Shown in pieces: positions 29,403-39,500 of a DNA stretch of 62,835 bases. The stretch's first letter is position 1, and each line of letters opens with the position of its first letter. The stretch lies in assembly GCA_003557905.1 (NCBI GenBank), contig PWNH01000010.1:1-62835 (forward strand), written 5' to 3'. The notes below the pieces were generated by a model that was not told where the DNA came from, searched no databases, and worked only from the letters and a program-made list of their open reading frames with translations. The DNA comes from Methanomassiliicoccaceae archaeon (GTDB lineage Archaea; Thermoplasmatota; Thermoplasmata; Methanomassiliicoccales; Methanomethylophilaceae). Position numbers and translations under genes: made by a program.

Positions 29403-31056
29403 CCTGTCCGCACTCATCCAGGTCTATGTCCATCGCCGACGGTCTCTTAGGCAGTCCTGGCATCAGGTTCATCTGTCCGCAGATGGGGACCACGAAGCCG
29501 GCACCGCTGGAGATGGTCAGCTCCCTGACGGTGAGTTTCCAGCCCACGGGCGCCCCCCGGCGCTTCGGATCGTCGCTCAATGATGCCTGGGTCTTCGCCA
29601 TGCACACCGGCAGATGCCCGTAACCGTGGGACTCGATAGATTCCAACGACTTCTCCGCTGCGCTGAGGAAGATCACCTGACCGGCACCGTATATGAGCTT
29701 GGCGACGGTCTCGACCTTCTCCCTGATGGGAAGGGATGTGTCATACAGCATGCGGAAGGAACCCTCCTTGCGGTCGATGGTCTCAAGGACCTTGCGGGCC
29801 AGCTCCTCCCCGCCGGCACCGCCATCCTCGAATACGGTGGACACCGCCGCCTCCACACCGAGTTCGGCGCAATGTTCGACCACTGCCGCGAGCTCCTCGG
29901 GACTGTCTCCTGGGAAGCGGTTCACGGCCACCACCACCGGGAGGCCGAAGAGCCTGATGTTGGAGATGTGGCGGTCAAGGTTGCAGAATCCCTGTCTCAG
30001 GGCGTCCATGTCCTCACGGCCGCAGTCCTCCACGCACTTGCCGCCATGCATCTTGAGCGCCCTCACCGAGGCCACGAGGACGACACAGTCCGGCACCAGC
30101 CCTGATTGTCTGCACACGATGTTGAAGAACTTCTCCGCCCCCAGGTCGGCGGCGAAACCGGTCTCGGTGACCACATAGTCCGCCAGTTTCAGGGCGTAGC
30201 GGGTGGCGAGCACCGAGTTCGTCCCATGGGCTATGTTGGCGAACGGGAATCCGTGCACGAACACCGGCTGACCCTCCAGGGTCTGTACCAGATTGGGGCA
30301 TATGGCATCCTTGAGGAGGGCCATCAGGGCCCCGACGCACCCCAGTTGTCTAGCCAGTACGGGGTTGCCGTCATGGTTGTATGCAATCGTCATCCTCTCC
30401 AACCTCTCCCGGAGGTCGTCGGGGGAATTCGCCAGTGCCAGTATGGCGCTGATCTCCGATGCCGGGGTGATCATGAACGAGCTCTCATGGGGCACCCCTC
30501 CCCTCACCTTCCCGCCCAGGCCCATCACGATGTGCCTCAGCTCACGTGATCCGATGTCCATGGCCTTGCCGAGCAGGATTCGCGTCGGATCGATATCGAG
30601 CTCGTTGCCCTTGGCGATGTGGTTCTCTAGCACCGCCGATAGAAGATTGTGCGCCGCTCCCACGGCATGGATGTCGCCGGTGAAATGAAGGTTGATCTCC
30701 ACCATGGGGTGGACCTGGGCCTTGCCGCCCCCGGTGGCCCCTCCCTTGATGCCGAATATCGGTCCCAATGAAGGCTCCCTCAGGGTACCCATCGAATCGA
30801 CGCCGATTCTGCCCAGCCCCTGGACGAGACCGATTGTGGTGACGGTCTTACCCTCCCCCGCCGGGGTTGCGGTTATGGCCGTCGTAACGATGAGCTTGCC
30901 GTTCGGGCGTCCATCGAAGCGGCTGAGCGACGCGAGGGGGACCTTGGCGGCATCCTTGCCGTAAAGCAGCACATCCTCCTCATCCAGTCCCAAGGACTCC
31001 GCCACCTTCAGAATGGGGCGCACGCCGTAGCTTGCATCATCATTGTCAGAGCTCAT
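29386..31056 (-). CDS. fhs: Formate-tetrahydrofolate ligase
   Basis: TAITATPAGEGKTVTTIGLVQGL; EPSLGPIFGIKGGATGGGKAQVHPM; KPDCVV-type motifs; PRKPSAMDIDL-like C-terminus. Confidence 0.95.
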   Translation of the reverse strand: MSSDNDDASYGVRPILKVAESLGLDEEDVLLYGKDAAKVPLASLSRFDGRPNGKLIVTTAITATPAGEGKTVTTIGLVQGLGRIGVDSMGTLREPSLGPIFGIKGGATGGGKAQVHPMVEINLHFTGDIHAVGAAHNLLSAVLENHIAKGNELDIDPTRILLGKAMDIGSRELRHIVMGLGGKVRGGVPHESSFMITPASEISAILALANSPDDLRERLERMTIAYNHDGNPVLARQLGCVGALMALLKDAICPNLVQTLEGQPVFVHGFPFANIAHGTNSVLATRYALKLADYVVTETGFAADLGAEKFFNIVCRQSGLVPDCVVLVASVRALKMHGGKCVEDCGREDMDALRQGFCNLDRHISNIRLFGLPVVVAVNRFPGDSPEELAAVVEHCAELGVEAAVSTVFEDGGAGGEELARKVLETIDRKEGSFRMLYDTSLPIREKVETVAKLIYGAGQVIFLSAAEKSLESIESHGYGHLPVCMAKTQASLSDDPKRRGAPVGWKLTVRELTISSGAGFVVPICGQMNLMPGLPKRPSAMDIDLDECGQVTGLR

Positions 31057-31141
31057 CCGACCCCAATCCACTTCCCGTTAAATTATGTTTTTGAGCTGTG
31101 AAAAGAATATATATCGACCGAGCATAGTGCAAAATGATAGG

Positions 31142-32026
31142 ATGAGTCTCCGTCTGATTAACGGCAGGGATGTGGCCGCCCAGGTCACAGAGGCGCTGAA
31201 TGACAGGCTGCAGGTCTTGAGGGCCCAGGGCATAAACCCCGGATTGGCGGTCGTGGTGGTCGGTGACGACCCCGCGTCCCACGTCTATGTCCGCATGAAG
31301 GGCAAGGCCTGTGACAGGATGGGGATGCTGTCGCGTACGCACATCCTCCCCTCCTCGACGTCCGAGGACGACCTACTCAGCCTGATAGATTCCCTCAATG
31401 CCGATGCGGAGATACACGGTATCCTCTGCCAACTCCCTCTTCCTTCCCACATAGATGAGCGCAAGGTCATCGAACGCATAGACCCCTACAAGGACGTGGA
31501 CGCCTTCCACCCCTACAACGTGGGTCGGATGCTGATCGGGGATCCTCTGTTCCTGCCCGCCACCCCGGCGGGCATCCAACGGTTGCTTGTGAGCTATGAA
31601 GTCGAGACCCGCGGCAAACACGTCGTCGTCCTCGGACGCAGCAACATAGTGGGAAAGCCCATCGCATCCATCCTCATGCAGAAGGGTGAAGGTGCCGATG
31701 CCACCGTGACCGTGGCCCATTCCCGCAGCACCGACCTCGAGGGTCTGTGCCGACGAGCGGACATACTCATCGCCGCGGTGGGAATCCCGCTGTTCGTCAA
31801 AGCGGACATGGTCAAGGAGGGGGCGGTGGTCATCGATGTGGGAACCAACCGTGTCGATGACCCTGCAAGCGACAAGGGCTACCGTCTCGTGGGGGATGTG
31901 GATTTCGACAACGTCAAAGGAAAGGTCGCTGCCATATCCCCGTCCCCAGGAGGTGTCGGCCCCATGACGATAGCGATGCTCATGGAGAACACCGTCAAGG
32001 CGGCCGAGATGTCCTTGGGCCATTAG
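31142..32026 (+). CDS. folD: Bifunctional methylenetetrahydrofolate dehydrogenase/cyclohydrolase
   Basis: ASHVYVRMKGKACDRMGM; GILCQLPLPSHID; VVLGRSNIVGKPIA; PSPGGVGPMTIAMLMENT. Confidence 0.96.
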   Translation: MSLRLINGRDVAAQVTEALNDRLQVLRAQGINPGLAVVVVGDDPASHVYVRMKGKACDRMGMLSRTHILPSSTSEDDLLSLIDSLNADAEIHGILCQLPLPSHIDERKVIERIDPYKDVDAFHPYNVGRMLIGDPLFLPATPAGIQRLLVSYEVETRGKHVVVLGRSNIVGKPIASILMQKGEGADATVTVAHSRSTDLEGLCRRADILIAAVGIPLFVKADMVKEGAVVIDVGTNRVDDPASDKGYRLVGDVDFDNVKGKVAAISPSPGGVGPMTIAMLMENTVKAAEMSLGH

Positions 32027-32065
32027 TCGATAGAAAGGTATTTCTTGATACCATCGCCTTCGGGG

Positions 32066-32707
32066 ATGAACATGCTGAGGGAATGTGAAGAACACGGATA
32101 CTTCCGCGATGAGCGCTGCCCGGTCTGTGACGAAGAGGGCAAGTTCCTCATGAGCACCGAGGAGATGGACAAGGTCGGCCGGACCATGGCAGGCATTCTG
32201 CGCCACTTCCCGGAGAGGTTCGAGTTGGAGATGGATGAACAGGGCTTCGTTTCCTTGAGGGAGATGGTGTCCGGGATGAGGGACAACAACCGCCGCATGC
32301 ACTGGTTGCGGACCCATCACGTCATCGCCTTGGTGGAGAGCGATCCCAAGGGAAGGTACCAGGTGAGCGGCGACAGTGTGCGCGCAACCTACGGTCACAC
32401 CCTTGACCTCGACCTCAGACACCCCACCGACAACATACCCGATGAACTCTACTATCCCGCCACATCCGATGAGGCGGAGATAATCCTGGAGATCGGCATA
32501 ATACCCGCTGACCGTCGCATGGTGCACCTGTCGAAGACCTTTGATGATGCCTTCTCCGCCGGTTCTGTCAGGGTCGATGACCCTGTGATATTGGCGGTGG
32601 ACACCGTCAGGGCGAGGGCCGACGGCGTTGAGATCGGACGGGCCGCCCGTACCGTTTACCTATGCAAACAGGTCCCGCCGGAGTACCTTAGTGTGAGTCA
32701 GCGCTGA
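32066..32707 (+). CDS. kptA: RNA 2'-phosphotransferase KptA with N-terminal Cys/His motif
   Basis: MAGILRHFPERFELEMDEQGFVSL; GRYQVSGDSVRATYGHT; N-terminal CEEHGYFRDERCPVC. Confidence 0.88.
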   Translation: MNMLRECEEHGYFRDERCPVCDEEGKFLMSTEEMDKVGRTMAGILRHFPERFELEMDEQGFVSLREMVSGMRDNNRRMHWLRTHHVIALVESDPKGRYQVSGDSVRATYGHTLDLDLRHPTDNIPDELYYPATSDEAEIILEIGIIPADRRMVHLSKTFDDAFSAGSVRVDDPVILAVDTVRARADGVEIGRAARTVYLCKQVPPEYLSVSQR

Positions 32708-32708
32708 G

Positions 32709-33539
32709 ATGTTCCGTAACGCGTCCGAGCTCATGGAGTCCTCGCCGCAGGATTGCTACCGCTCGCATGTCATCTCATTCAAATGGGAGGACTTCCAGCC
32801 TGTGCTGACAGAGAGGGTGATCTCCAGCGGCGAGGTCCGTAGGCTCTCAATGGATCCTTTGGACATCTTCGTATCCGAGGCCCGTCGTTGTGTCGGTGGC
32901 GAGGAGGCCTGCGATGCCGTACTGGAGGGTCGCATGTCCCACTGCCGGGTATGCGACAGCTTCCCGGTGCAGGAATGCCGCTTCCAACCCCGTTGCCGCG
33001 GCACCATGTGCGACGATACCGTGTGCGGCGATCCCCACGTGGTTTACCTGGCCGTGTTCGCCGCCAACCTGAAGGTGGGGATGACAAGGTCCTCACGCTT
33101 GACGGAGAGGGGGATGGAGCAGGGTGCGGACATGATCATCTCAGTCGGCGAGTACGGGTCGCGTATGGAGGCACGGTCAGCAGAGCAATCCCTGTCACGT
33201 TCCAGGGGGATACCGCAGACCATGTCGTTGGCGTCATTGGTCAATTGCCTGGGGGACGATTCCCTCGCCCAGGCCAAGGCCAGATGGGAGGAGGTCGCAT
33301 CATCGTTCACTCCCTTGACAGAGATAGTCCTCGACGGCTATCCGCTGAAAGGCCTGGATGGCGCGCCTCGCATCATGCCCTCCGCAGGCAAGCACCGCGG
33401 TGAGGTTTTGGGCGCCAAGGGACGCCTGGCGGTCTACCGTGACGAACTGGGGATGCTCAAGGCCCTGGACATGAAGGACCTCGTGTCCCGCTTCATCGGG
33501 ACGGCCCCCTCGCTCTGCGCCCAGTCGACCCTCTTCTAA
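32709..33539 (+). CDS. DUF2797 family protein
   Basis: Archaeal DUF2797-like (VYLAVFAANLKVGMTRSSRLTERGMEQGADMI) with Cys-rich segment. Confidence 0.65.
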   Translation: MFRNASELMESSPQDCYRSHVISFKWEDFQPVLTERVISSGEVRRLSMDPLDIFVSEARRCVGGEEACDAVLEGRMSHCRVCDSFPVQECRFQPRCRGTMCDDTVCGDPHVVYLAVFAANLKVGMTRSSRLTERGMEQGADMIISVGEYGSRMEARSAEQSLSRSRGIPQTMSLASLVNCLGDDSLAQAKARWEEVASSFTPLTEIVLDGYPLKGLDGAPRIMPSAGKHRGEVLGAKGRLAVYRDELGMLKALDMKDLVSRFIGTAPSLCAQSTLF

Positions 33540-33590
33540 AACAATAAAAACGTTGACTGTGTTGACCGGACAAAGAATCGGTGTTCTGCA

Positions 33591-34541
33591 ATGACCGAGA
33601 CATTAAGACCAGACCAGGTCAAGGACCGTTACGGCAGGTTGTTCTGCAAAGGCTTCTTCACCATAGTAGATGAGAAGAACGGCATAGCTCAGGTCATTGA
33701 GAAATGCATCGCCCGCGGACCCCCGGAATGGGATGCGGTCAACCGTAAACGCGCCGGCGGGGTCGTCAAGGACGTCCGCGTCGATGGCCACACCCTGATA
33801 ATGGACACCATCATCGGCGAGGGAGAACTGTCGTTCGGACCGGTCACCAAGGACCTCGGCGGCCAAGGTCTGAAGTCCCTGTTGATAGATGGTGACCAGG
33901 TGGTCACCAGCTGGGTAGGGTTGGCCGGGGCATCGGTGGGGGTCGGCGCCTGCATACCGCAGGCCCCGGAGGTCATATCCACAACCTATCCCGACGATTT
34001 CAAGATAGGCGGCGCCCATCGCGCCGAGGTCGTGGTCCGGAGCCCCAAGATGGTCAGGGTGATCATCGGTGCTGATGACACGGACACCAAGGAGAAGGGG
34101 GCCTCATGGTCCTTGATGATGAGGCTGGGTCAGGACTGTCCTGTGGGACGGTTCCTGGACCACAAGATAATCCAGCTCAACCCCTTGGTCCCCAACAAGA
34201 CCACCAACTGTTGCTCCACCGCCGTTTCTTTCGCGGTGGAGGAGAGGCAGATCGGGGAGCTCTTGGACTTCGCCAAGGAATATCTCCGTGAGCACACCTA
34301 CTCTGACGATACGGTAATGACCTCCTACGTAGGTCTGAAAGTGCCCGAGGCGTTGAAGGATTTCGGCTGGAGGTCGAAGAGTATAATATTCACAATCGAC
34401 GATGCCCTCAATGCCGCGCAGGAGTCCGGCGTCGAGGTGCATGAGATAACCGGTCCCAAGGGGACCATAGGCGCTGTCGCCGCCATAGGATGCTTCGACA
34501 TGGGCATGAAGGCGGCGGGCCTGCCGCAGGACTTCGAGTGA
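33591..34541 (+). CDS. Methanogenesis marker protein 11-like
   Basis: VIIGADDTDTKEKGASWSLMMRLG and NKTTNCCSTAVSFAV; recalled family resemblance, not a search result. Confidence 0.7.
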   Translation: MTETLRPDQVKDRYGRLFCKGFFTIVDEKNGIAQVIEKCIARGPPEWDAVNRKRAGGVVKDVRVDGHTLIMDTIIGEGELSFGPVTKDLGGQGLKSLLIDGDQVVTSWVGLAGASVGVGACIPQAPEVISTTYPDDFKIGGAHRAEVVVRSPKMVRVIIGADDTDTKEKGASWSLMMRLGQDCPVGRFLDHKIIQLNPLVPNKTTNCCSTAVSFAVEERQIGELLDFAKEYLREHTYSDDTVMTSYVGLKVPEALKDFGWRSKSIIFTIDDALNAAQESGVEVHEITGPKGTIGAVAAIGCFDMGMKAAGLPQDFE

Positions 34542-34550
34542 GTTGTTGAA

Positions 34551-35339
34551 ATGACCCTTCAAAAAGGAATCTCCCGGATACTCTCAGACACCGCCTACAA
34601 CACCTATGAGGCGAAGCTGGAGAAGGAGGTCCTCGCCTATCCCGCCCCCAACCATGTGGCGATAATCATGGACGGAAACCGCCGCTTCGCCCGGGAGATG
34701 GGCATGGCGAGCTCCGGTGGCCATGAGAAGGGCAGGGAGAAGCTGGAGGAGGTCATGGAGTGGTGTCAGGAGTTGGGGATAAGGGTCCTCACCGTGTACG
34801 CTTTCTCCACTGAGAACTTCAATCGCGCCGGCGATGAGGTAGATCTCCTGATGGAACTCTTCGAGGAGAGCTTCCGCTCCCTCGCCGAGGAGAAGAGGGT
34901 TCATGAGAACCGAATACGCATAACCGTCCTCGGCAACCGGGAGTTGCTGCCAGAAGGCATCCAGGCCGCGATCGCCGATGTGGAGGAGGTCACGAAGGAC
35001 TACGACTCCTACTTCTACAACATCGCCATCGCCTACGGTGGCCGGGAGGAGTTGGTACAGGCGTTCCGACGGATAGCCGCCAAGGTCGAGGAGGGCTGCA
35101 TAAAGGCCGATGACATCGATGAGGACCTCATCTCCAAGCACATGTACACCTCCCACGTTCCCGACCCCGACCTGGTGTTGCGCACCAGCGGTGAGGTGAG
35201 GATATCCAATTTCCTGCTGTGGCAGATGGCGTACTCCGAATTGTATTTCACCGACATATACTGGCCTGGTTTCAGGCGCATCGATTTCATGCGGGCCGTC
35301 AGGGCATACCAGCAGCGTCAGAGACGTTACGGGGTGTGA
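34551..35339 (+). CDS. uppS: Isoprenyl diphosphate synthase (UppS family)
   Basis: HVAIIMDGNRRFAREMG; YAFSTENFNRAGDEVDLLM; RTSGEVRISNFLLWQMAYSELYF. Confidence 0.95.
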   Translation: MTLQKGISRILSDTAYNTYEAKLEKEVLAYPAPNHVAIIMDGNRRFAREMGMASSGGHEKGREKLEEVMEWCQELGIRVLTVYAFSTENFNRAGDEVDLLMELFEESFRSLAEEKRVHENRIRITVLGNRELLPEGIQAAIADVEEVTKDYDSYFYNIAIAYGGREELVQAFRRIAAKVEEGCIKADDIDEDLISKHMYTSHVPDPDLVLRTSGEVRISNFLLWQMAYSELYFTDIYWPGFRRIDFMRAVRAYQQRQRRYGV

Positions 35340-35348
35340 GCTCACAAC

Positions 35349-35392
35349 CTTTATGTATCCTCTCGGCTTAGAGCGCCGAGAGGGAACACCAG
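35349..35392 (+). promoter_or_regulatory. TATA-like CTTTATGT followed by 9-bp perfect inverted repeat CCTCTCGGC-TTAGAGC-GCCGAGAGG (35359-35383) just before GTG 35392
   Basis: Read directly from sequence. Confidence 0.65.
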
Positions 35393-37137
35393 TGCCCAGG
35401 TCGGACATAATATTCCTGCACGCCCCGAGCGTTTACGACTTCCGTAAGAAACCCATCTTCTACGGTCCGGTCAGCGACGTCGTGCCGTCATCCCCGGTTT
35501 TCGAGATGTACCCCATCGGGTTCATGACCATCTCCACCCATCTGGAGAAGGCGGGATACCGTACCCGTATAGTGAACCTCGCGGTGCAGATGCTGGCCGA
35601 TGAGAGGTTCGACGTCGAGCGCCGCATCCGCAGCCTGGACGCCGAGGTGTTCGCCATCGACCTGCATTGGATGCCACACGCCCACGGGGCGTTGGAGATC
35701 GCCAAGCTGGTCAAATCGATACACCCTCACGCCAAGGTGCAGTTGGGAGGGTTCTCGGCGACCTACTTCCACGAGGAGCTGATGCAGCGCCCCGAGGTGG
35801 ACTTCGTCATGCGTGGGGACTCCACCGAGTTGCCGCAGGTGGAGTTCATGGACGCATTGACCGGTGAAGGCGACTTCTCCAAGGTTCCGAACCTGTGCTG
35901 GAAGGACAAGGACGGCAAGGCCGTCATCAACCCTCTGACATTCATACCCGATTCATTGGATTACGTGGAGTTCGACTACGGCACCATGATCAAGAACACC
36001 ATGAGGAACATGGACATCAAGGGCGCCCTTCCCTGGCTGGGATGGGACAAACTGCCCCTGACCTCGGTGTTCACCGTCCGTGGCTGCTGTTACAACTGCT
36101 CCCAATGCGGCGGTTCCGCCGCCGCCGGTAAGACGTTCCTCTGTCGCCGCCGTCCCGCTTTCCGCAGCCCGGAGAAGCTTGCAGAGGACATCGAGCGGAT
36201 CGGTGACTACCTGGCATCACCAGTGTTCATCATCGGGGACGTGCGTCAAGGCGGCAAGGACTACGCCGAACGCCTTTTCAAAGGCATCAAGGAGAGGGGC
36301 GTTGACAACCATATCGCCATGGAGATGTTCTATCCCGGCGACCGTGAGTTCTACCGTATGGCCGAGGATGCCCTGGGCGAGTACTCCCTGGAGTTCTCCC
36401 CCGAGTCCCAGGACCAGTCCGTACGCAGCAACATCAGCCCCCTGGGAGATTTCGACAACTCGGCCATGACAAAGACCATACGCACCGCATTCGAGCACGG
36501 ATGCCAGCGTTACGACCTTTTCTTCATGATCGGCCTTCCCGAACAGACCCGGGAATCAGCCCTCGGGATATCCGATTACTCGCGCAGCCTGTGGAACAGC
36601 CTCGACAACGACCAGCGCCTCTTCGTCTATTCAGCGCCGTTCGCACCTTTCGTCGACCCGGGCAGCAAAGCCTTCGAAAATCCGGAGAAATACGGCTACC
36701 GTTTCTTCGCCCGTACCTTGGAGGAGCATCGTCAACTGCTCGATTCACCCTCCTGGAAGTACGTGCTCTCCTATGAGACCAAGTGGATGAGCCGGGACGA
36801 CATCGCCCGGACGTCCTATGATGTGGCCTTCGGCCTTAACCAGGTGATGTTGGACTGCGGGCAGATAAGCGCCGAGGAGAAGGCCGGGCGTGACCTGCGC
36901 ACATCCACCGCCGTGGACCTGATGCACCGTATCGATGACATCATGCTCATCACTGACGCCGAGGAGAGGGAGTCGCGCCTGTGGGATGTGAAGGAGGATG
37001 GCATGAACATCATGGCATCCACCATCTGCGATAAGAAGGACCTCGACTGGAACACCGGTTCGATATGGAGGAACGCCCCCCGCGTCGCCACCGGTCTGCT
37101 CAAGTCCACGGCCCGGTCACTGCGCTCACGCTTCTAG
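35392..37137 (+). CDS. B12-binding/radical SAM domain protein
   Basis: [15 protein letters not shown] radical-SAM cluster motif; N-terminal cobalamin-binding-like region ([25 protein letters not shown]). Confidence 0.82.
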   Translation: MPRSDIIFLHAPSVYDFRKKPIFYGPVSDVVPSSPVFEMYPIGFMTISTHLEKAGYRTRIVNLAVQMLADERFDVERRIRSLDAEVFAIDLHWMPHAHGALEIAKLVKSIHPHAKVQLGGFSATYFHEELMQRPEVDFVMRGDSTELPQVEFMDALTGEGDFSKVPNLCWKDKDGKAVINPLTFIPDSLDYVEFDYGTMIKNTMRNMDIKGALPWLGWDKLPLTSVFTVRGCCYNCSQCGGSAAAGKTFLCRRRPAFRSPEKLAEDIERIGDYLASPVFIIGDVRQGGKDYAERLFKGIKERGVDNHIAMEMFYPGDREFYRMAEDALGEYSLEFSPESQDQSVRSNISPLGDFDNSAMTKTIRTAFEHGCQRYDLFFMIGLPEQTRESALGISDYSRSLWNSLDNDQRLFVYSAPFAPFVDPGSKAFENPEKYGYRFFARTLEEHRQLLDSPSWKYVLSYETKWMSRDDIARTSYDVAFGLNQVMLDCGQISAEEKAGRDLRTSTAVDLMHRIDDIMLITDAEERESRLWDVKEDGMNIMASTICDKKDLDWNTGSIWRNAPRVATGLLKSTARSLRSRF

Positions 37138-37943
37138 GACTGGCGGCCGAGTTCCTTCGACTTCTCCGCCGAGGCCTGCACCGCGCCCATGAACGCACCG
37201 CGCACACCCGATTCCTCGAGAACCTGCAGGGCCGCTATGGTGGTCCCTCCCGGGGAGCTGACGACATCCTTCATCTGTCCCGGGTGAACACCGGTTTCCA
37301 GTATCGTCTTCGCAGCACCGAGCAGGGTCTGTGCGGCCAGCATGGTCGAGACGTCCCGTGGCAGGCCCATAAGGACCCCTCCGTCGGAGAGCGCCTCTAT
37401 AACCACATACGCATAGGCTGGCCCACTGCCGCTCAGACCGGTGACCGCATCCAACAGCCTCTCTTCAACCTGATAGGCGATACCGACGGACTCCAACATG
37501 GTCTTGACATTCTCACCATCGGCGGCCGATGTCTTGGAGCCCAGGGAGTACGCCGAGGCACTAGCCATCACCATACAGGGCTGGTTGGGCATGACTCTCA
37601 CCACACGGGAGCGCGGAAGCAGTTCCTCCAGTGTCTCCAATGTGACGCCGGCCACGATCGATATGACCAGGTGGCCTTCGGTGAAGGCCGGACCGATGTC
37701 GGTCAGCACGGATTTGAGGTGTTGCGGCTTCACAGCCAAGAACACGATTTCACTTCCTGAGACCACCGCGGCGTTGTCCCCGGTTACATTGACCCCCAGG
37801 GTCCTGGAGATGAACTCCCGTCGGGGTTCGAACACCTCACCGGCTATGACGTCCTCCTTGCAGCATACCGCCTGGTCTATCAAACCGCGTATTAGCGCCT
37901 CGGCCATATTGCCGGCGCCGATGAAACCTATCTTGCCTTGCAT
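37134..37943 (-). CDS. proC: Pyrroline-5-carboxylate reductase
   Basis: [52 protein letters not shown]. Confidence 0.95.
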   Translation of the reverse strand: MQGKIGFIGAGNMAEALIRGLIDQAVCCKEDVIAGEVFEPRREFISRTLGVNVTGDNAAVVSGSEIVFLAVKPQHLKSVLTDIGPAFTEGHLVISIVAGVTLETLEELLPRSRVVRVMPNQPCMVMASASAYSLGSKTSAADGENVKTMLESVGIAYQVEERLLDAVTGLSGSGPAYAYVVIEALSDGGVLMGLPRDVSTMLAAQTLLGAAKTILETGVHPGQMKDVVSSPGGTTIAALQVLEESGVRGAFMGAVQASAEKSKELGRQS

Positions 37944-38106
37944 CGGTAATTCCCGCCTTGTGTATGATGAAGCTGATTATTAATGGCTGCGGGGCGGGTG
38001 CCAACGGCGTTTAGGCTACCTCCTCCAAGACACATTCAGTGAACCAGCTGGATAATTGCAGAAGGCCATAGAATGTTTAAATAATTATATTCTTTACCGT
38101 GTCGCA

Positions 38107-38469
38107 ATGATGCTCGTGGAGGAATACTTACCAGTAGCGCTTTTCGCTCTATTGGCAATGGGGTTCGCCCCCATAGCCTGGTGGGCCTCCAGGTTCTTTC
38201 GTCCAGAGAAGCCCTCCGAGTGGAGGAACACGACCTATGAGTGCGGTTCCGTACCCATAGGCGAAGCTCAGATCCAGTTCAAATTCCAGTATTACATGTT
38301 CGGAATCATCTTCGTGGTTTTCGATCTGGTTATCGTGTTCTTGATGCTCTGGGCCGTCGCTTTCGCAGACCTCTCCGTCATGGGTAGGATCTGGGCGGTG
38401 GCTTTCCTCGGAATTCTTCTCGTCGGTGTGACATATGCTTTGAAAAAGGAGGAGTCACTATGGATATGA
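38107..38469 (+). CDS. fpoA: Fpo/Nuo-like complex subunit A
   Basis: WRNTTYECGSVPIGEAQIQFKFQYYMFGIIFVVFDLVIVFLMLWAVA; TTTAAATAATTATA box upstream. Confidence 0.9.
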   Translation: MMLVEEYLPVALFALLAMGFAPIAWWASRFFRPEKPSEWRNTTYECGSVPIGEAQIQFKFQYYMFGIIFVVFDLVIVFLMLWAVAFADLSVMGRIWAVAFLGILLVGVTYALKKEESLWI

Positions 38470-39023
38470 GCCTGTACCCACACGCGATCGCTATGAGCGC
38501 CGCTGAATACATGAGTTGGTCAACGGCGATGATCGACGGCCTACTCAGCAGCGGAATGAAAAGGACTGTCGATAAGGTGACCGGACCTATCTGGGCTTGG
38601 GCGATGAAGAACTCCATCCACCCTCTGCACTTCGGTCTGGCATGCTGTGCCCTGGAAATGGCTGCAGCTTCCAACACCAAGTATGACGCCGAGAGGCTGG
38701 GTATGATCTACCGCTCCTCTCCCCGTCAGACCGATGTCCTGATAATCAACGGCTGGATATCCAAGAAGGTGCGTCCCGACATAAGGCGTCTGTATGAACA
38801 GATGCCATCCCCGAAGTGGGTGGTCGCCATGGGCGAGTGCGCCATTTCCGGTGGACCTTGGTACGACTCCTACAACATCGTACAGGGAACGGACCAGATA
38901 GTCCCTGTGGACATTTACATACCCGGCTGTCCGGTCAAGCCAGACGCGATGATCGACGGTTTCCTTCTCCTGCAGAAGAAGATCGAGAAGTACTTCGCCC
39001 GTGGCGTTTTCATGGAGGACTGA
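38460..39023 (+). CDS. fpoB: Fpo/Nuo-like complex subunit B (N2 cluster)
   Basis: HFGLACCALEM; VAMGECAISGGPWYDSYNIVQGTDQIVPVDIYIPGCPVKPDAMIDG. Confidence 0.95.
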   Translation: MDMSLYPHAIAMSAAEYMSWSTAMIDGLLSSGMKRTVDKVTGPIWAWAMKNSIHPLHFGLACCALEMAAASNTKYDAERLGMIYRSSPRQTDVLIINGWISKKVRPDIRRLYEQMPSPKWVVAMGECAISGGPWYDSYNIVQGTDQIVPVDIYIPGCPVKPDAMIDGFLLLQKKIEKYFARGVFMED

Positions 39024-39026
39024 GCC

Positions 39027-39500
39027 ATGTCCGGAGAAGACTTCTACGAGGCTCCGACAGTGGAGCAGGTCATAGACCTCATCGGCTCCCGCTTCGGCGG
39101 TGACGTGACCATACGCGGCAGCAAGGCGCGAAGGGTGTTCCTGAGCGCTGGAAGAGAGAGGATTTACGAAATCTGCGAGTACATACACGACGTCCTGAAC
39201 TTCGAACAGGCCAGCTCCGTGGGTGGAGTGGACTGGGAGACTCACATGCAGGTCGTCTATCATCTCTCCAACTATTACAACGGCGTGATGATCGAGATCA
39301 ATGTGGACATACCGCTGGACGATCTCCGTGTCGATTCGGTCACCCCCATATGGGAGGGCGCCAACTGGCATGAGAGGGAGACGTACGAGCTGTTCGGGAT
39401 CGTGTTCGACAACCATCCTCAGTTGGAGAGGTTGCTCACACCCTGCGACTACGATTTCTTCCCCTTCCGCAAATCATACAAGCTAAGGAGGGCTGAATGA
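39027..39500 (+). CDS. fpoC: Fpo/Nuo-like complex subunit C
   Basis: DLRVDSVTPIWEGANWHERETYELFGIVFDNHPQLERLL. Confidence 0.92.
   Translation: MSGEDFYEAPTVEQVIDLIGSRFGGDVTIRGSKARRVFLSAGRERIYEICEYIHDVLNFEQASSVGGVDWETHMQVVYHLSNYYNGVMIEINVDIPLDDLRVDSVTPIWEGANWHERETYELFGIVFDNHPQLERLLTPCDYDFFPFRKSYKLRRAE

Noticed and set aside
31373-32527. 384-aa minus-strand ORF opposite folD and kptA
   Set aside because: Spans two confidently assigned genes on the other strand; low-complexity His/Val/Gly composition typical of antisense translation.
38541-39416. 291-aa minus-strand ORF opposite fpoB/fpoC
   Set aside because: Antisense shadow across two operon genes.
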